The notes beneath the pieces are model-generated. The model saw nothing but the letters and a program-made list of their open reading frames with translations. It had not been told where the DNA came from and did not search any database. A stretch of DNA of 64,000 nucleotides from JAVSMW01 sp032027005 (lineage in GTDB: Bacteria > Bacillota > Thermincolia > Thermincolales > UBA2595): positions 301,399 to 365,398 of the forward strand of contig JAVSMW010000003.1 of NCBI GenBank assembly GCA_032027005.1. Reading direction: 5' to 3'. Position numbers and translations under genes: made by a program. Numbering within the stretch: position 1 is the first letter of the stretch; each line of letters starts with the position of its first letter. Positions 15,528-24,180 of the stretch are shown here, in pieces.

Positions 15528-17627
15528 TTATGCCAATGAGGCCGCATCTTTTTTCCGGATAGTGCAGAGTAAGCCCTTCATGACAGGATAGCCGGTCACG
15601 ACATCTTCCGAAAAATTGTTTGTCAGTAAATTGACATTGGCTTCTTCCCAACCATGCTGAATATGAATAACTCCCGACATAATGGCCTCAGTCACTTTGA
15701 CCTTGATTTCGACTTGCGCCCGGTCATTTTCGACCACAGCCATATCCCCGTCTGCTAGGCCATACTGTTCCGCAGTCACCGGATTAATTTCCACTACCGG
15801 ATCGGGAATTCTTTGTCTCAATGAAGGGACATTCCTGAGCCGGGAGCCGATATTGTGCAGGCGTCTGGCCCCGGTAGTCAGGATAAGAGGATATTTCTCA
15901 GCAAGTTCCGGCGACATTCTTTTACTTTCCAAAGAATCCTTATACACCGGCAGTGGCGGCAGGCCCAAATCCTTCATCGTCTGAGAGAAGATTTCAATTT
16001 TTCCGCTGGGAGTTTTAAAGCCTTTTTCCTCATATTTTTTATATCTCTGTTTGCCATAGACAAAACCGTCCGAGTACTTCTCTGTTAACGCTTCATAACT
16101 TAATCCTGAAGGCTCTAACATATAGTCAAGCATCCCAATGGTATCTTGCCATGGGAAGACCTCGTTATAACCCATACGTCTGGCCAGATCTATCCAGAAG
16201 TCCAGGTCTGAACGGCATTCGCCATATTCTAAAACCTTTTTGCGCATCATTACATAAGGTGAACCCCACAGGCTGTAGTAATCACTTAATTCATCCCGCT
16301 CGGCAAAAGTAGCCGCCGGTAAAACCAAATGCGCCAACCGGGCGGTCTTAGTCATAAACTGTTCCATGACCACCAGGAAATCCACTTTACGGAGTGCTTC
16401 CTCCACTGCTTTCGCGTTGGGCCAGGTAACCACGGGGTTAGCGGCGGCAACAATCATCGTTTTAATCGGATATGGCTTCCCGGTTAAAATTGCATCAACC
16501 ATCACCATCGCTTGACCTTCACCAAAATTACGCCCGTAAATGCCGTATAAAATCGGATATTGATCAATTCCCAGGGGATTTTCCGGCAGCGTATCTGTTG
16601 GAGCCACCATGTTCACCCTGAGCCGTGGGGTTTGGATAAAGCCACCCCGCACATCGACGTTACCGGTTATGGCCTGCAGAATTGCGATGGCCCGGTTGTT
16701 TTGGAAACCGCTGGCCTGGGCGTCCAGACCATGTGTTCCCGGCATGATACAGGCGGGTTTGGTAGTGGCATACAGCCTGGCTATTTCTCTGATTTTTCCA
16801 GCACTGATTGTACTGATCCCCTCGGCCCATTCTGGAGTAAACTCTTTTACATGTTCTACAAGCTCATTAAAACCGACTGTATACTTGCTTACAAATTCTT
16901 TATCATACAATTCTTCACCAATAATAACATGCATCATGGCCAGGAGGATAGACCCATCGGTTCCCGGAATGGGCTGCAGGAAATGGTCGGCCTGAGCTGC
17001 TAATTTTGACTTGATGGGATTGATTACCACAGTTTTGGCACCATTCTTTTTGCCTTGCCATACCTGAAGGCCTTGAGGTGGTGTTGATTGGTCGGGATCA
17101 GAAGCCCAGACAATGATACAGGCCGCATTTTCGGGGTCAACCACAAAAAATTGACCCAAAGTGGCTATATAACCCAACATCTTGGAACGATAGCAGTAAC
17201 TCTCACAGGAAAAAGTATTAGGTGTGCCAAAAGCATGAGCAAACCGGTGGGTCGCCGCAATAGTACCGGAACCGCTCAGGAGAAGGGGCATCCCTTCGGC
17301 AATAGCCAGGCTTTTTTCTTCACCGTCTGCCTTAAGTTTTTCCAAATTGGCTACAATCAAGTTCATGGCTTCATCCCATGAAATTTCCTTCCAGGTGGAA
17401 CCCTGTCTTAGCATCGGTTTTGTGATACGGTTGGGATTATAAACGAGTTCGGGCAAGGCCCGCCCTTTTGGGCATAAAAAGCCTTTACTGTAAGCGTTTT
17501 CGCTCATCCCTTTGACTTCACTGATTCTTCCGTCTTTGATATATACATCCATTCCACAGCTCATGGGACATATACTGCAGCTTGTTTTGACAACGCCATT
17601 TTCGATAACTGTCCTCGAATGTGTCAT
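15528..17627 (-). CDS. Molybdopterin-dependent oxidoreductase, DMSO-reductase family
   Basis: 699 residues with a start well marked by AAAGGGGTGG. The N-terminal 4Fe-4S motif CSICPMSCGM is followed by KGFLCPKGRALPELVYNPNRI. The likely metal ligand is a Cys in SCESYCYRSK (about residue 141). The cofactor-binding blocks GTHGLDAQ and TTGARRLHNIGSRL are present, as is a C-terminal Moldco_bind domain. There is no signal peptide, so it is cytoplasmic. The substrate is unknown. It lies immediately upstream of the DVU_1557/TrsM/TrsS genes on the same strand and has a 20-bp operator in its leader, so it is probably their client and Mo/W-regulated. Confidence 0.85.
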   Translation of the reverse strand: MTHSRTVIENGVVKTSCSICPMSCGMDVYIKDGRISEVKGMSENAYSKGFLCPKGRALPELVYNPNRITKPMLRQGSTWKEISWDEAMNLIVANLEKLKADGEEKSLAIAEGMPLLLSGSGTIAATHRFAHAFGTPNTFSCESYCYRSKMLGYIATLGQFFVVDPENAACIIVWASDPDQSTPPQGLQVWQGKKNGAKTVVINPIKSKLAAQADHFLQPIPGTDGSILLAMMHVIIGEELYDKEFVSKYTVGFNELVEHVKEFTPEWAEGISTISAGKIREIARLYATTKPACIMPGTHGLDAQASGFQNNRAIAILQAITGNVDVRGGFIQTPRLRVNMVAPTDTLPENPLGIDQYPILYGIYGRNFGEGQAMVMVDAILTGKPYPIKTMIVAAANPVVTWPNAKAVEEALRKVDFLVVMEQFMTKTARLAHLVLPAATFAERDELSDYYSLWGSPYVMMRKKVLEYGECRSDLDFWIDLARRMGYNEVFPWQDTIGMLDYMLEPSGLSYEALTEKYSDGFVYGKQRYKKYEEKGFKTPSGKIEIFSQTMKDLGLPPLPVYKDSLESKRMSPELAEKYPLILTTGARRLHNIGSRLRNVPSLRQRIPDPVVEINPVTAEQYGLADGDMAVVENDRAQVEIKVKVTEAIMSGVIHIQHGWEEANVNLLTNNFSEDVVTGYPVMKGLLCTIRKKDAASLA

Positions 17628-17670
17628 ACTTCCACCCCTTTTCCTTTTTTCGTATTTGTTTGATTATTTA

Positions 17671-17690
17671 TTATGCCAATAATAACATAG
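17671..17690 (-). promoter_or_regulatory. 20-bp operator (candidate ModE box) upstream of the molybdopterin enzyme
   Basis: TTATGCCAATAATAACATAG, 44 bp before the start codon. The adjoining TTTTCGTGCCAACTATC is echoed by ATATCGTGCCAACTTTC at 21298-21314 upstream of the BamB-like gene. Confidence 0.6.
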
Positions 17691-17785
17691 AGCAATTTTC
17701 GTGCCAACTATCAAAATAAAGTCCCAATCAAGCGTATCCGCTATTTCCAGCCCATTTCGCGCTATTTGACATTACATAAATCTTG

Positions 17786-17846
17786 TAAACTTGCTTTACA
17801 CTGTTTTACACTCTTCTTTACACTTTCATGGGATTTGATTTACACT
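17786..17846. repeat. Cluster of TTTACACT repeats
   Basis: Four to five copies of TTTACACT/TTTTACACTC occur in about 60 bp after the VOC gene stop. A similar cluster occurs at 21395-21436. It could be a protein-binding array or slipped repeat. Confidence 0.5.
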
Positions 17847-18263
17847 TTATGCTTTCTGATGAGGATTAGACAATTCGATTTGTACACCATGAGCTAATTT
17901 GGGGTGAATAAAATTAACAGTGCCGAATTGTCCGCTAACCGGTTCCTGCAGTAAAAATTCAATCTCATTCTCCCGCATTCTGGCCATGTCCTCTTCAATG
18001 TTGTCTGTCTTGGTGGTAATCAGGAATATCCCCTCACCATTATTCTTTAAAAACCTCCCCACAGAGGTTAGCTCCGAATCTGATGACAACAAATAAAGAT
18101 TGGCACCCTCAAGGTCAAAAGCCAAGCCTTTAATACCAGGAAAAGGAAAATAGTCGTCAGAAAACTTTCTACTGTATTTTTGTCCCAATAAAACTTCAAA
18201 CCTTTGTACAGCTTCATCCAGATCTTTTACAGCCACCGCCACTGCAGAAATACCCTTGATCAT
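17847..18263 (-). CDS. VOC-family protein (glyoxalase / methylmalonyl-CoA epimerase-like)
   Basis: The start is placed at the ATG at 18263 (MIKGISAVAVAVKDLDEAV), which has AAAGGA upstream; an open frame extends ten codons further. Two beta-alpha-beta-beta-beta modules are visible, with KDLDEAVQRFEVLLG early and HPKLAHGVQIELSN at the end. The latter resembles the epimerase ending. Epimerase metal ligands are not all evident, so the substrate is left open. It is upstream of the Mo enzyme on the same strand. Confidence 0.75.
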   Translation of the reverse strand: MIKGISAVAVAVKDLDEAVQRFEVLLGQKYSRKFSDDYFPFPGIKGLAFDLEGANLYLLSSDSELTSVGRFLKNNGEGIFLITTKTDNIEEDMARMRENEIEFLLQEPVSGQFGTVNFIHPKLAHGVQIELSNPHQKA

Positions 18264-18483
18264 AAATATATCCATTCCTTTCGCTTCGCTCAAGGCACAA
18301 AACGTAATGAAATATATTGGCTTTGAGCTACTTTTATACTATTCTACAGCCATAGGGNTTCTTGCTAATCCATATCTTTTTTAAGTCATCAACTGATGGC
18401 TTGTTTGCTATACCTTTTTACTTTAAAGGTTATTATAGCTAACTATTTCAGACTTAACACCTCCAAAAATTTTCGCGTTTATC
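18264..18483. other. Gene-free stretch containing an assembly N
   Basis: No coding potential or structured RNA was recognised. An undetermined base lies at 18358, likely a contig join. Confidence 0.5.
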
Positions 18484-18599
18484 CTATCGTAAGACTCCCA
18501 CTTCTATAAGTGGGAGTGGTTCCCCGTACTCCGCTTCGGTGGGGGTTGCCTCCCCCTCCGAAGTCCCGATGTTCAACTTTAGTTGAACGAGTTCACTAT
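18484..18599 (+). repeat. Triple-hairpin repeat element, copy B
   Basis: Same order of hairpins as copy A at 14849: GACTCCCACTTCTATAAGTG, then CTTCGGTGGGGG...CCTCCGAAG, then GTTCAACTTTAGTTGAAC. It lies just after the stop of the BamC-like gene, as copy A lies at a gene end. Confidence 0.7.
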
Positions 18600-18608
18600 T
18601 TCAGCCCG

Positions 18609-19124
18609 CTAATCCTTCTTCGTCATACGATTGAAGGTATCGCTGACTTTCTGTGGGCCAAATTTGTCTATTAATGCTTTTATGCCTGTTTCCATGTCAT
18701 CAGCTTTCACTTCTTCCTGAACCTCATCAATCTCCTCGTATGTCAGGGCTTCACGCCTGCACACCTGCACACACAGGGGCAATTCTTCCCCTGCACACAT
18801 GTCACATTTTAAAGGGAGACCGGAGTCCGGCTCTTTAAACAAATCCCTGATAGGGCAGACATTGCCGCAAAAGCTGCATTCACTGTATTCCTTGCCGTTA
18901 ATCATATATGTAGGTCTGCCGGCACAGGCTGCCTTAGCATAATCAGTGGCACGTACAGGCACATATTCATCATTCAGCATATCCATCACCACCCGGATCC
19001 GGGACCTGGCCGGGTTAAAACTACCGAACTGCGGCTTGGCATGAAAACCTGAGCATGCCATTTCACATGCCCGACACGCATTGCATTTATCGAGATTAAC
19101 TTTTATATTTTTAACTTTTCCCGT
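18609..19124 (-). CDS. BamC-like 4Fe-4S ferredoxin, no canonical start codon
   Basis: The first ATG in frame (19061) would remove most of the first cluster motif. Upstream in the same frame are KVKNIKVNLDKCNACRAC and EMAC, so the gene must begin near the end of the BamB-like gene. ACG at 19124 is a possible start (171 residues), and an ATG-to-ACG change is another reading. Further motifs are SFNPARSRIRVV, ECSFCGNVCP and LKCDMC...CVQVCRREAL, matching BamC, the electron-transfer subunit of class II benzoyl-CoA reductase. It would carry electrons to or from the adjacent tungsten enzyme. Confidence 0.75.
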   Translation of the reverse strand, partial: TGKVKNIKVNLDKCNACRACEMACSGFHAKPQFGSFNPARSRIRVVMDMLNDEYVPVRATDYAKAACAGRPTYMINGKEYSECSFCGNVCPIRDLFKEPDSGLPLKCDMCAGEELPLCVQVCRREALTYEEIDEVQEEVKADDMETGIKALIDKFGPQKVSDTFNRMTKKD

Positions 19125-21195
19125 TGCTAATTCGCCGTTCAGAGCCTACACCCCCCACCATTACTTCCTCATTGAGTTCACCGGTCTCTGCTGCTGTTGC
19201 CTTTTTACGCCTGGGTCTTTTTGTGCTGCTCTCTTTTTTCACCGGAGCCTTTTTGCGCTGTAGTTTTTTGGGCATGGATGTTTCACCTTCTGTCAGAATG
19301 CCCCTTTCGAGCATATCTTTACTTACATAATCTAAGCCCAGGCTATCTAAGCACTCTTTAGTGGGAATTCCCTGCTCATTCCAGCCTTTGAAGGTGTAAT
19401 AGTCTGTCAGCAGTTTCTGTTCATATTCTTCATCTCTTAGGGCCCAATGGTTTTCGGGCGGCCTCTCATCAGCTCTGCGCATGCCTCTTCTGACATTAAT
19501 AGCCCTGACAAGATTCCTGTTCCTTTGAAAAACCTTCCACAGCTTCTCTTTATCAAACTCCAATCCGGTTACCAGTTCGATCAAATGGGGTAAATTGTGA
19601 ATGTGATATGGGATGCCACCGCCAAACTGGCCTCTGAACGATGACACAAAGGCGCATATACCCAGGGAGTCATCAAGGTAGTGCATGGCCTCATTCCAGT
19701 CAACAATGGCGCAAACTGCTTCGTTTGATATTTCATGCCGTTTTTCCCAATTTAAAAACCATTCTTTAAACCTGTCATCAGGCGGGGCAACCCATTTGTT
19801 TACAAACTCTTCTCTCTCCTCCCTGGTGGGAAGAGGATCCTGCGGAAAAGAACCTTCAATTTGGGTTATATTAATTTTTTCACCGGTCGCAAACATAAGG
19901 AAATAAGCTGGGTTCACCCTGCCGAGCTTAATAGGTACCTGTTCAAACTTTTTCATGGTATTGTGGTCATAGGCTTCTGCCCCGTTGCCAATCTGACGGG
20001 CTGCCCAGTAAACGCCATTAGCCAGAACATCGCCAATCCCTTCGCGCCGCACTATCTTCTCCAGGAGATACCAGGTCCTGTCCCCGGGGTCGTCGGGAAA
20101 ATCAGGCATGTCTTTATCAGTTAAGATACCGGCATCATAAAGCTCAATGCCAAAAGCAATCACTTGCGGTGTTGAGTAAGAGTCAAAGCCATACTCCTGA
20201 GCCACCCCAAGTATTTCGTAACTAAAGTCCAGTTCTTTAAAGGCAGCCATATGATATGTGTCTTTGCCGAAGCATTTGTAGCCAAACCTTCTTCGCCCCG
20301 GGTAAGAAATTACATTTATGCATGCCTTCGGACAGTTATAACACCCTATCTGCCGGTCCATATGGTCATATTTCAGATTGTACCATCTTTTTTCGAGTTC
20401 TTCGCTCCAAAAATCCTTTCTCCGTTTACGGGAATTGCCCCAGGAGAAATGGTTGTGGTGAAAACTGTCATCCTCATCAGTCGCCATCCAATCCCCGATA
20501 TCCTTGCTATCACCCATTTCCACCCTCATTTGTTGGGTTAAGGTCCATAGTTCAGCCGGCCTGGCGACATTAACATCTTTAGTTCCGCGAATAACCACTG
20601 CTTTTAATCTTTTATCTCCCATCACGGCCCCCACGCCGCGGGAGGCACTGGACCAGCCATGCTCGATACTGGCCGTATAAACCCTGTTTTCACCGGCCAG
20701 GCCCACAGCAGCTGCCTGGGCATTGGGTTCCTTAAGCTCCTTCCTAATGAGGGCCGTAGTTTCTTGCACACCCTTACCCCTGAGATGAGTGGCATCCCGG
20801 ATTTCCACTTTATCATTGTGTATCCACAAATAAACCAGGTCAGAAGCCCTGCCGCGAACAATGATCCTATCATAGCCGGCGTGTTTCAGCTCCGGCCCGA
20901 ACCATCCTCCCATTATCGAATGGGCAAATAAGCCGGTCTGGGGAGAAATAGAATTTACAATTGTGCGGTTGGCACCGACAACAGGTGTGGCATGAAAGAG
21001 ACATGTACTAAATATCAGTAAATTCTCCGGCGAAAAAGGGTCTACCTCAGGGCCCACCCTATCGAATATGATTTTTGCAGCTACGCCCTGTCCGCCCAGA
21101 TGAAGCTCTGTTAATTTGGGCTCAGTTTCTACTCTCTCAATATTTTCTACAGTTAAATCAACTTCTAAATCATATCCGGCTTCTGCATATCTCAT
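19111..21195 (-). CDS. BamB-like tungsten enzyme, aldehyde ferredoxin oxidoreductase family
   Basis: 694 residues with the N-terminus MRYAEAGYDLEVDLTVENIE. Family blocks include LGGQGVAAKIIFDRVGPEVD, ANRTIVNSISPQTGLFAHS, GGWFGPELKHAGYDRI, and SSASRGVGAVMGDKRLKAV. The cluster ligand region is CYNCPKACINV. These resemble BamB, the W-containing subunit of the class II benzoyl-CoA reductase, more than classical AOR. A Lys/Arg-rich tail of ~45 residues (KKLQRKKAPVKKESSTKRPR) is unusual. The BamC-like gene overlaps its 3' end. Two tandem 20-bp operators lie in the promoter. No other bam genes are in the window, so an aldehyde or acyl-CoA substrate is open. Confidence 0.85.
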   Translation of the reverse strand: MRYAEAGYDLEVDLTVENIERVETEPKLTELHLGGQGVAAKIIFDRVGPEVDPFSPENLLIFSTCLFHATPVVGANRTIVNSISPQTGLFAHSIMGGWFGPELKHAGYDRIIVRGRASDLVYLWIHNDKVEIRDATHLRGKGVQETTALIRKELKEPNAQAAAVGLAGENRVYTASIEHGWSSASRGVGAVMGDKRLKAVVIRGTKDVNVARPAELWTLTQQMRVEMGDSKDIGDWMATDEDDSFHHNHFSWGNSRKRRKDFWSEELEKRWYNLKYDHMDRQIGCYNCPKACINVISYPGRRRFGYKCFGKDTYHMAAFKELDFSYEILGVAQEYGFDSYSTPQVIAFGIELYDAGILTDKDMPDFPDDPGDRTWYLLEKIVRREGIGDVLANGVYWAARQIGNGAEAYDHNTMKKFEQVPIKLGRVNPAYFLMFATGEKINITQIEGSFPQDPLPTREEREEFVNKWVAPPDDRFKEWFLNWEKRHEISNEAVCAIVDWNEAMHYLDDSLGICAFVSSFRGQFGGGIPYHIHNLPHLIELVTGLEFDKEKLWKVFQRNRNLVRAINVRRGMRRADERPPENHWALRDEEYEQKLLTDYYTFKGWNEQGIPTKECLDSLGLDYVSKDMLERGILTEGETSMPKKLQRKKAPVKKESSTKRPRRKKATAAETGELNEEVMVGGVGSERRISNGKS

Positions 21196-21254
21196 TTGTC
21201 ATCCCCTCTGCTGGTAGTTAGTCTATTTCAGAAGCACTTATATCCAATCAAGCA

Positions 21255-21291
21255 TTATGCCCGCTTTGGCATTATGCCTACTTTGGCATAA
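21255..21291 (-). promoter_or_regulatory. Overlapping candidate ModE boxes upstream of the BamB-like gene
   Basis: 21272-21291 is TTATGCCTACTTTGGCATAA, with perfect 7-bp arms TTATGCC/GGCATAA. 21255-21274 (TTATGCCCGCTTTGGCATTA) is a second, slightly weaker copy sharing its end. They lie 60-96 bp before the start codon. Confidence 0.7.
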
Positions 21292-21391
21292 TTCAAATAT
21301 CGTGCCAACTTTCGACAAGAAACTCTAATCAGTAATAAATTCAGGCCTTCGGGCCTGTATGTTAACTTTACGGTTACTGCGTAACTGTAAC

Positions 21392-21440
21392 TTTTTTTTA
21401 CATCTATTTACACTTGTCTTACACTTAGCTTTACATTCAG
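21392..21440. repeat. TTTACA/TTACACTT repeat cluster
   Basis: TTTTTTACATC, TATTTACACTTG, TCTTACACTTAG and CTTTACATTC follow each other, resembling the cluster at 17786-17846. It lies just past the 2Fe-2S gene. Confidence 0.45.
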
Positions 21441-21457
21441 TTATAGGGAACGTCGCC

Positions 21458-21700
21458 TCAATTACTTTTTTCCGACTCTGTATGTACCACCATTCCTTCC
21501 GACACAGGTGTTGCACACGCTGCCGGAAGATTCCTGAATCCTTCTGCTTCTACCACACATATCCGGCAGGATGCAGCTAAGGTTAATTCTTTGTCGTAAC
21601 AAAATGTAGGAATGTCAATGCCTACACTCTTAGCGGCCTCCAGAATAGTGGTTCCAGCCGGAACAGAAACTCTCTGTCCGTCAATAGTCAAGCTGACCAA
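21458..21700 (-). CDS. 2Fe-2S ferredoxin (NuoG/HydA N-terminal type), probably 3'-truncated
   Basis: A TTG at 21700 with GAGGGGG upstream starts an 80-residue protein: MVSLTIDGQRVSVPAG, TILEAAKSVGIDIPTFCYD, and the cluster ligands C...CRIC...C (SCRICVVEAEG, AACATPV). It stops after TESEKSN. Dropping one A in the AAAAAA run near 21466 would continue ESEKVIEA, the usual sequence at this point in longer relatives, but what follows is not family-like. The gene is therefore either a short ferredoxin or a decayed longer one. A duplicated operator-terminator leader lies upstream, linking it to Mo/W control. Confidence 0.7.
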   Translation of the reverse strand: MVSLTIDGQRVSVPAGTTILEAAKSVGIDIPTFCYDKELTLAASCRICVVEAEGFRNLPAACATPVSEGMVVHTESEKSN

Positions 21701-21725
21701 AACAAGTCCCCCTCTCCCGAATTAA

Positions 21726-21817
21726 TTATGCCTAAAAAAACATAATGAAAGCAAAAAAATAGACCCGGTATTTTCAAGTTTAAACCATCCGGGCTTATTG
21801 TGTCAATAATGACATAA
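21726..21817 (-). promoter_or_regulatory. Operator-terminator-operator leader of the 2Fe-2S gene
   Basis: Operators TTATGCCTAAAAAAACATAA (21726-21745) and TTGTGTCAATAATGACATAA (21798-21817) flank a hairpin with a CCGGG core followed on the minus strand by a TATTTTTTT tract. The whole 92-bp block is similar to 7309-7400 (shared AGCAAAAAAATA-ACCCGG and AAGTTTA). Confidence 0.65.
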
Positions 21818-21974
21818 CAGAGAAATGAATTTTTATTCAGTCAAGACATCCTTCTTCCCTACATGTATCCTAAAATTCCGTTTAATGCTTTAGACAAAAA
21901 AACTAATAACCGCGCCCCGCCCAATTACATATAATAGATGGAATGACCAATCGCACAAAGGAGAGAAAATTATA

Positions 21975-23339
21975 ATGACCAACATACCTGCATCTTACAA
22001 ATTCTCCAGGCTGGACAGTAATGAGGCAATTCTGCAGCTTGATCCGGACATCATCAGGGAACTGGATATTAAAGCAGGAAAACAGGTCCAATTAAAATTT
22101 GGCAATCTGGTAACCCCAGTCAACATCCTTCAATTAAGTCCCAAACAACAACCAAACGAAGTAAAAATGAAAATATCCGGAAAGGTTTTAGAAGAACTTC
22201 ACATACCAATTGAGATGAAATTATCCCTCAGACAGAGCGGCGAGAACCAGTTAAGCCTGGGCCCGGTTATTGGAATTATCACATTCGCCAACACCTATGC
22301 CAACAAACATTTTAACTTTTATCTTAATTACCGGGTGATGTTAAAAAGCGGACTCCTTTATGTTTTCAGCGGCCAGGCAGTCAATCCAAAATCAAATACT
22401 GTAAAAGGATACTATTTCAATCCAGCCGCAAAAACCTGGGCCCTGGCTGATCTGCCTTATCCAGATGCCGTCATTGACCGGTGTTACCCCAATGCCTACT
22501 GGACCCATGGTCAGCTGGAAAGAACTATAGGAACCGGCAAAATTTTCAATAAAAAAACCATGATTAATAAGTTGGATTTTTTCAGAGCTATATCTGAAGA
22601 TAATATTTTAAAAGAACATTTACCTGAAACGAGATTTTGCTGCCACGCTTCAGATTTTGCATATCTCCTCAAAAAATACGGCAAAGTTTTCATCAAGCCT
22701 GTTGCCGGGATGCAGGGCAGGGGCATTGTTACAGCCTTCTTAAACGATAACGGAATAAAGTGCCGGTATATGGCCAAAGGACAAATTACGGAAAAAGAAT
22801 TGAGCAATCCACGGCAGATTTTTAACTTATTGGCTACCTTTGGTTATCCCCGCAGACGGTATATTATTCAGGAAGCGGTATCCCTTTTGGATTACCAAGG
22901 AAAACCCTTCACTTTCAGAGTAATGGTCTGCAAAAACGGCCAGGGCCAATGGTTAGTCCCGGCGATTTTCACTAATGCCGCAACAGGCGACTCCTTTTTA
23001 ACCAATCATGCGGCTGGTACCAGTAAATTCATTCCTTTTGCCAACTTATTCAAGGATATTGAACATAAGCTTAAGACCAGTAAAGCTGATTTTATTAATT
23101 CACTTGTACAACTGGGCATTTCAGCCGCCCGTGTTCTGGACAAAAAATATGGGCCTTTGGGTGAACTGGGTCTTGATATGGTAGCAGACCGAGCCGGAAA
23201 ACCCCGTTTCCTGGAGGCCAATGGCAATCCGGGGATGGTGCCCATGAGCCATATGGTGGATTTCCCAAAATGGCGGTATCAGGCATTTGAACTACCAATA
23301 TCATACGCAATTCACCTGGCCGGCTACGAAAACTATTGA
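21975..23339 (+). CDS. YheC/YheD-family ATP-grasp protein
   Basis: 454 residues, preceded by GGAGAGAAAATTATA. An N-terminal double-psi-barrel-like region (about 1-90) leads to a YheC/D core: GIITFANTYANKHFNFYLNY, then the ATP-grasp domain with KYGKVFIKPVAGMQGRGIV, FTFRVMVCKNGQG and the metal-binding end LGLDMVADRAGKPRFLEANG. In spore formers this family is associated with the spore coat or cell-wall peptide modification. The exact ligase reaction is unknown. Divergent from the 2Fe-2S gene. Confidence 0.85.
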   Translation: MTNIPASYKFSRLDSNEAILQLDPDIIRELDIKAGKQVQLKFGNLVTPVNILQLSPKQQPNEVKMKISGKVLEELHIPIEMKLSLRQSGENQLSLGPVIGIITFANTYANKHFNFYLNYRVMLKSGLLYVFSGQAVNPKSNTVKGYYFNPAAKTWALADLPYPDAVIDRCYPNAYWTHGQLERTIGTGKIFNKKTMINKLDFFRAISEDNILKEHLPETRFCCHASDFAYLLKKYGKVFIKPVAGMQGRGIVTAFLNDNGIKCRYMAKGQITEKELSNPRQIFNLLATFGYPRRRYIIQEAVSLLDYQGKPFTFRVMVCKNGQGQWLVPAIFTNAATGDSFLTNHAAGTSKFIPFANLFKDIEHKLKTSKADFINSLVQLGISAARVLDKKYGPLGELGLDMVADRAGKPRFLEANGNPGMVPMSHMVDFPKWRYQAFELPISYAIHLAGYENY

Positions 23340-23360
23340 TCACTACCCATTACCCACTCA

Positions 23361-24161
23361 CTACTCATTCCAGCTATGAAAAGAAACAGAGCGAAATCCG
23401 TATTTTTGAGCCAGCTGGTTCATATTCATTTTGGCAATGTTTTTTATGCTGGTTCTTTTACAACTTAAATTTCGCCGTGGTTTTAAGATGATTTCTGCGG
23501 GATGGTTTTTCAGCATGAAGTTCCCATAAGTTTCGAACTCTGAAAAACTGTCCCATTGCTTTTTACTCATGCATTTTATGATTGCCGTGTACCACTCGGT
23601 ATCGTGCCTCATTTCAATAACCTTTTTTAATTCGGCAAGCCGTTTCTTGTTAAAATACATGTAATGACTGACAAAGAATTTGGCTTGCAGAGGACCTGGG
23701 GCATTTTCTCCCAAAAGCCTTTGATAAGTGGTAAAATAGGGTCTATAATAAAGTGATCGGCAAAAAAGGGCCATTTTACCATTTTGCTCAAAAATGTGTG
23801 GGCGAATCAGGACTGTGTCTGCATCTATGACCATAAATCCATCACTGTCACCCAAGGTATCCCCTCCCAGTTTCAGAAATTGCTGAAACAACCAGCCTGA
23901 CCGGTCTACAGAGATATTTCGCCTTACGGGAGAGTAATTTATATCCGCTTTTGAGATGGGCAGCACGGAATTTTCGTTAACATATATGCACCCCTTGGCC
24001 CCGCTCAATTCCCGGATTTTTTTGCTTTCCGGAGCAACCACAAAAATCTCACCAATGGGATGCCTTACCTGTTTCCTGATAGAATCAACCGTATAGGGAA
24101 AAACATCTAAGTCTTTTTCTATTACGGGAATAATAACATCTATTTTATTCAACTTTAACAT
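23361..24161 (-). CDS. DUF6492-type glycosyltransferase-like protein
   Basis: 266 residues beginning IDVIIPVIEKDLDVFPYTVDSI with a nucleotide-sugar fold and the DxD-like motif FMVIDADTVLIRP near residue 110. Later motifs are SHYMYFNKKRL and FSEFETYGNFM. A TTG three codons in (24152) has better spacing to GGGAG than the ATG. It converges with the YheC/D gene, and a spore-surface polysaccharide role is only a guess. Confidence 0.7.
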   Translation of the reverse strand: MLKLNKIDVIIPVIEKDLDVFPYTVDSIRKQVRHPIGEIFVVAPESKKIRELSGAKGCIYVNENSVLPISKADINYSPVRRNISVDRSGWLFQQFLKLGGDTLGDSDGFMVIDADTVLIRPHIFEQNGKMALFCRSLYYRPYFTTYQRLLGENAPGPLQAKFFVSHYMYFNKKRLAELKKVIEMRHDTEWYTAIIKCMSKKQWDSFSEFETYGNFMLKNHPAEIILKPRRNLSCKRTSIKNIAKMNMNQLAQKYGFRSVSFHSWNE

Positions 24162-24180
24162 CTCCCTTCCCGATATAATA

